From assembly GCF_027925245.1 (NCBI RefSeq), contig NZ_BSDP01000001.1, forward strand, positions 2,914,001-2,978,000: DNA of 64,000 nucleotides. The letters run 5' to 3'. Positions within the stretch are counted from its first letter, which is position 1, and each line of letters opens with the position of its first letter. This stretch comes from Agromyces rhizosphaerae. GTDB lineage: Bacteria > Actinomycetota > Actinomycetes > Actinomycetales > Microbacteriaceae. Under the pieces are notes generated by a model. It made no database searches, was not told where the DNA came from, and was given only the letters and a program-made list of their open reading frames with translations. Below are positions 61,789 through 64,000 of this stretch, in pieces. The translations under genes and the position numbers were made by a program.

Positions 61789-62847
61789 ATGCCCCGCACC
61801 GTCAGGCTCGCCGTCATCCCGGGCGATGGAATCGGACCCGAAGTCGTCGAGCAGGCGCTGCGCGCGCTGGACTCCGCGATCGCGGGCGAGGACGTCGCGA
61901 TCGAGCGCACCGAGTTCTCGCTCGGCGCGGCCCGCTACCTCGAGACGGGCGACGTGCTGACCGATGCCGACCTCACGTCGATCGCCGGCCACGACGCCAT
62001 CCTCCTCGGCGCGGTCGGCGGGAAGCCGGGCGACCCGCGCCTCGCGGGCGCCAACATCGAGCGCGGCCTGCTGCTGCGCCTGCGCTTCTCGCTCGATCAC
62101 TACGTGAACCTCCGCCCGTCGGTGCTGTACCCGGGCGTCGCGAGCCCGCTCGCCGACCCGGGCGAGGTCGACTTCGTCGTCGTGCGCGAGGGCACCGAGG
62201 GCCCGTACGTCGGCAACGGCGGCGCGATCCGCGTGGGCACGCCGGCCGAGGTCGCCAACGAGGTGTCGGTGAACACCGCGTACGGCGTCGAGCGGGTCGT
62301 GCGGCACGCGTTCCGCGTGGCATCCGCCCGCGACCGCAAGAAGGTCACGTTCGTGCACAAGACCAACGTGCTCGTGTTCGCCGGCTCGCTCTGGAAGCGC
62401 ACGGTCGACCGCATCGCCGAGGAGTTCCCCGAGGTCTCGGTGGACTACCTGCACGTCGATGCGGCGACGATCTTCCTGGTCACGGATCCTGCTAGATTCG
62501 ACGTCATCGTCACGGACAACCTCTTCGGCGACATCCTCACGGATCTCGCCGCCGCGATCAGCGGCGGCATCGGCCTCGCCGCCTCGGGCAACATCAACCC
62601 CGACGGCCGGTACCCCAGCATGTTCGAGCCCGTGCACGGTTCGGCTCCGGACATCGCCGGGAAGGGCATCGCCGACCCGACCGCCGCCATCCTCTCCGTG
62701 GCGCTCCTGCTCGACCACCTCGGTCTGCCGGAGGCCGCGGGGCGCGTGCAGCGGGCGGTCGCCGCCGACATCGCCGAACGCGCCGGGGCGCAGCGCTCCA
62801 CCTCCGAGGTGGGGGATGCCATCCTCGGGCGAATCGGCGCACACTAG
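61789..62847 (+). CDS. leuB: 3-isopropylmalate dehydrogenase
   Basis: LeuB oxidises and decarboxylates 3-isopropylmalate in leucine synthesis. The 352-residue protein shows [20 protein letters not shown] at the start, [20 protein letters not shown], the metal site [20 protein letters not shown] and the NAD-binding end [26 protein letters not shown] fixes ATG 61789. ilvE follows after 28 bases, so the two are probably one operon in the branched-chain pathway. Confidence 0.96.
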   Translation: MPRTVRLAVIPGDGIGPEVVEQALRALDSAIAGEDVAIERTEFSLGAARYLETGDVLTDADLTSIAGHDAILLGAVGGKPGDPRLAGANIERGLLLRLRFSLDHYVNLRPSVLYPGVASPLADPGEVDFVVVREGTEGPYVGNGGAIRVGTPAEVANEVSVNTAYGVERVVRHAFRVASARDRKKVTFVHKTNVLVFAGSLWKRTVDRIAEEFPEVSVDYLHVDAATIFLVTDPARFDVIVTDNLFGDILTDLAAAISGGIGLAASGNINPDGRYPSMFEPVHGSAPDIAGKGIADPTAAILSVALLLDHLGLPEAAGRVQRAVAADIAERAGAQRSTSEVGDAILGRIGAH

Positions 62848-62875
62848 ACACGCACCCCTCGAAGAAGGAACCGCG

Positions 62876-63982
62876 ATGACGATCCACCTCCCCATGGCCG
62901 ACCAGGGACTGACGTTCCAGGTGACGCCGAACGAGCACGCCAAGACCGACGCCGAGCGCGAGGCGATCCTCGCCGCGCCCGGCTTCGGCCAGCAGTTCAC
63001 CGACCACATGGTCGACATCTGCTGGTCGGTCACGGGCGGCTGGCACCGCCCGCGCGTACAGCCCTACGGGCCGATCCAGCTCGACCCGGCCGCCGCGGTG
63101 CTGCACTACGGGCAGGAGATCTTCGAGGGGCTGAAGGCGTACCGCCACGCGGACGGCTCGATCCACAGCTTCCGGCCCGAGGCGAACGGCGCGCGCCTGC
63201 AGCGCTCGGCGCGTCGGCTCGCGCTGCCCGAGCTGCCGGTCGAGTACTTCATCGAGTCGCTCAAGCAGATGATCGCGGTCGACGGCGCCTGGGTGCCGAG
63301 CGCACCCGAGACGAGCCTGTACCTGCGGCCGTTCATGTTCGCCAAGGAGGCGTTCCTCGGCGTGCGGCCCGCGCACAAGGTGGCGTACTACCTCATCGCG
63401 AGCCCCGCGGGCGCGTACTTCCACGGCGGCATCGCGCCTGTGTCGATCTGGCTGTCGACGAACTACGCCCGCGCGGGCAAGGGCGGCACGGGTGCGGCCA
63501 AGACCGGCGGCAACTACGCGTCGAGCCTGCTGCCCCAGTCGGAGGCGGCCGAGAAGGGCTGCCAGCAGGTGCTGTTCCTGCGCGACGGCGAGTACGTCGA
63601 GGAGCTCGGCGGCATGAACGTCGTGCTCGTCTACAAGGACGGCACGCTGGTCACGCCCGAGTCGGACTCGATCCTCGAGGGCATCACGCGCGACTCGGTG
63701 CTGCGGCTCGCGGAGGACCGCGGGCACACCGTGGAGCGCCGCAGGGTGACCATCGACGAGTGGCGCGAGGGAGCGGCATCCGGCGACATCGTCGAGTCGT
63801 TCGCGTGCGGCACCGCCGCGGTGATCACCCCGATCGGGCAGATCGTGGCCGAGGACTTCACGATCGGCTCGCCCGACGCCGAGGCCGGCGAGCTCACCAT
63901 GTCGCTGCGACAGGAGCTCACCGACATCCAGTACGGCCGGCTCGACGACCGCCACGGCTGGATGCTGCGCCTCGACGCCTGA
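62876..63982 (+). CDS. ilvE: Branched-chain amino acid aminotransferase
   Basis: IlvE carries out the last step of valine, leucine and isoleucine synthesis with pyridoxal phosphate. The 368-residue protein is the long (type II, mitochondrial-like) form: [34 protein letters not shown], the cofactor Lys209 in [13 protein letters not shown], and the late [21 protein letters not shown] precedes the ATG. It ends 18 bases before the window edge. Confidence 0.96.
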   Translation: MTIHLPMADQGLTFQVTPNEHAKTDAEREAILAAPGFGQQFTDHMVDICWSVTGGWHRPRVQPYGPIQLDPAAAVLHYGQEIFEGLKAYRHADGSIHSFRPEANGARLQRSARRLALPELPVEYFIESLKQMIAVDGAWVPSAPETSLYLRPFMFAKEAFLGVRPAHKVAYYLIASPAGAYFHGGIAPVSIWLSTNYARAGKGGTGAAKTGGNYASSLLPQSEAAEKGCQQVLFLRDGEYVEELGGMNVVLVYKDGTLVTPESDSILEGITRDSVLRLAEDRGHTVERRRVTIDEWREGAASGDIVESFACGTAAVITPIGQIVAEDFTIGSPDAEAGELTMSLRQELTDIQYGRLDDRHGWMLRLDA

Positions 63983-64000
63983 CGGTTCGACTGCGGGGCG

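Overview
The window is about 64 kb of very GC-rich DNA (roughly 70% by eye) with dense coding, many GTG starts, few intergenic gaps and the gene order prfB-ftsE-ftsX-smpB. Together with an ssrA gene encoding an ...ALAA tag, a fused trehalose synthase/phosphatase, F420-type oxidoreductases, SARP-type regulation and a strongly enriched GCATCCG word, this points to an actinobacterium of the Micrococcales, most likely Microbacteriaceae. That family assignment is inference.

Region by region: 1-3059 is the end of an integrated mobile element that continues off the left edge. It has lower GC, small unknown genes in a minus-strand operon and a large serine integrase. The junction at about 3060-3080 cuts the last part of a tadC-like gene. 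3077-4712 is the rest of that Tad (Flp pilus) locus: a small pilin-like gene and three TadE/TadG-like pseudopilin genes. 4721-7946 holds small accessory genes: a monooxygenase-like protein, a toxin-antitoxin pair, a nitrilase, a secreted protein and a small lipoprotein. 8146-10782 is a large LuxR-type ATPase regulator. 10832-14609 carries prfB, ftsE (with a long tail), ftsX and smpB. 14688-21549 carries two glycosyltransferases, a phosphatase, an esterase and a GH92 mannosidase, followed by ssrA (21757-22126). 22199-24589 is a minus-strand run with two paralogous septum-formation-type lipoproteins flanking a HEPN-like protein. 24754-29079 holds an S51 peptidase, an unusual pyruvate kinase relative, an F420-type oxidoreductase and an inositol-phosphatase/HisN. 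A tRNA-Lys, deaD and two exported proteins follow.

32687-34248 is an ECF42-type sigma factor with its DGPF partner and a candidate autoregulated promoter. 34388-36329 is the biotin transporter BioY plus its EcfA/EcfT module. 37260-42982 is a TetR-MMPL-YhgE/Pip envelope operon in which the MMPL protein carries a degenerate ABC-ATPase-like tail. 43958-46308 has a sugar isomerase-like protein and a one-chain OtsA-OtsB. 46360-51483 is the branched-chain amino acid cluster ilvD-ilvB-ilvN-ilvC; serA, leuB and ilvE follow further right (57485-63982). Between them lies a 1415-residue SARP-STAND-propeller membrane regulator, divergent from a small lipoprotein, with SARP-style direct repeats in the shared intergenic region. 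A TetR/MFS efflux pair sits at 59120-61326.

Recurring features: at least ten genes have a TAnnnT-like -10 box ending only 5-9 bases before the start codon, which suggests leaderless mRNAs. Several convergent gene pairs are separated by GC-rich inverted repeats, some built from the GGATGCC/GGCATCC word. The most promising unexplored items are the SARP-STAND-propeller locus with its operator repeats, the MMPL/ABC-like fusion operon, the septum-lipoprotein/HEPN cluster, and the integrase insertion into the Tad locus.
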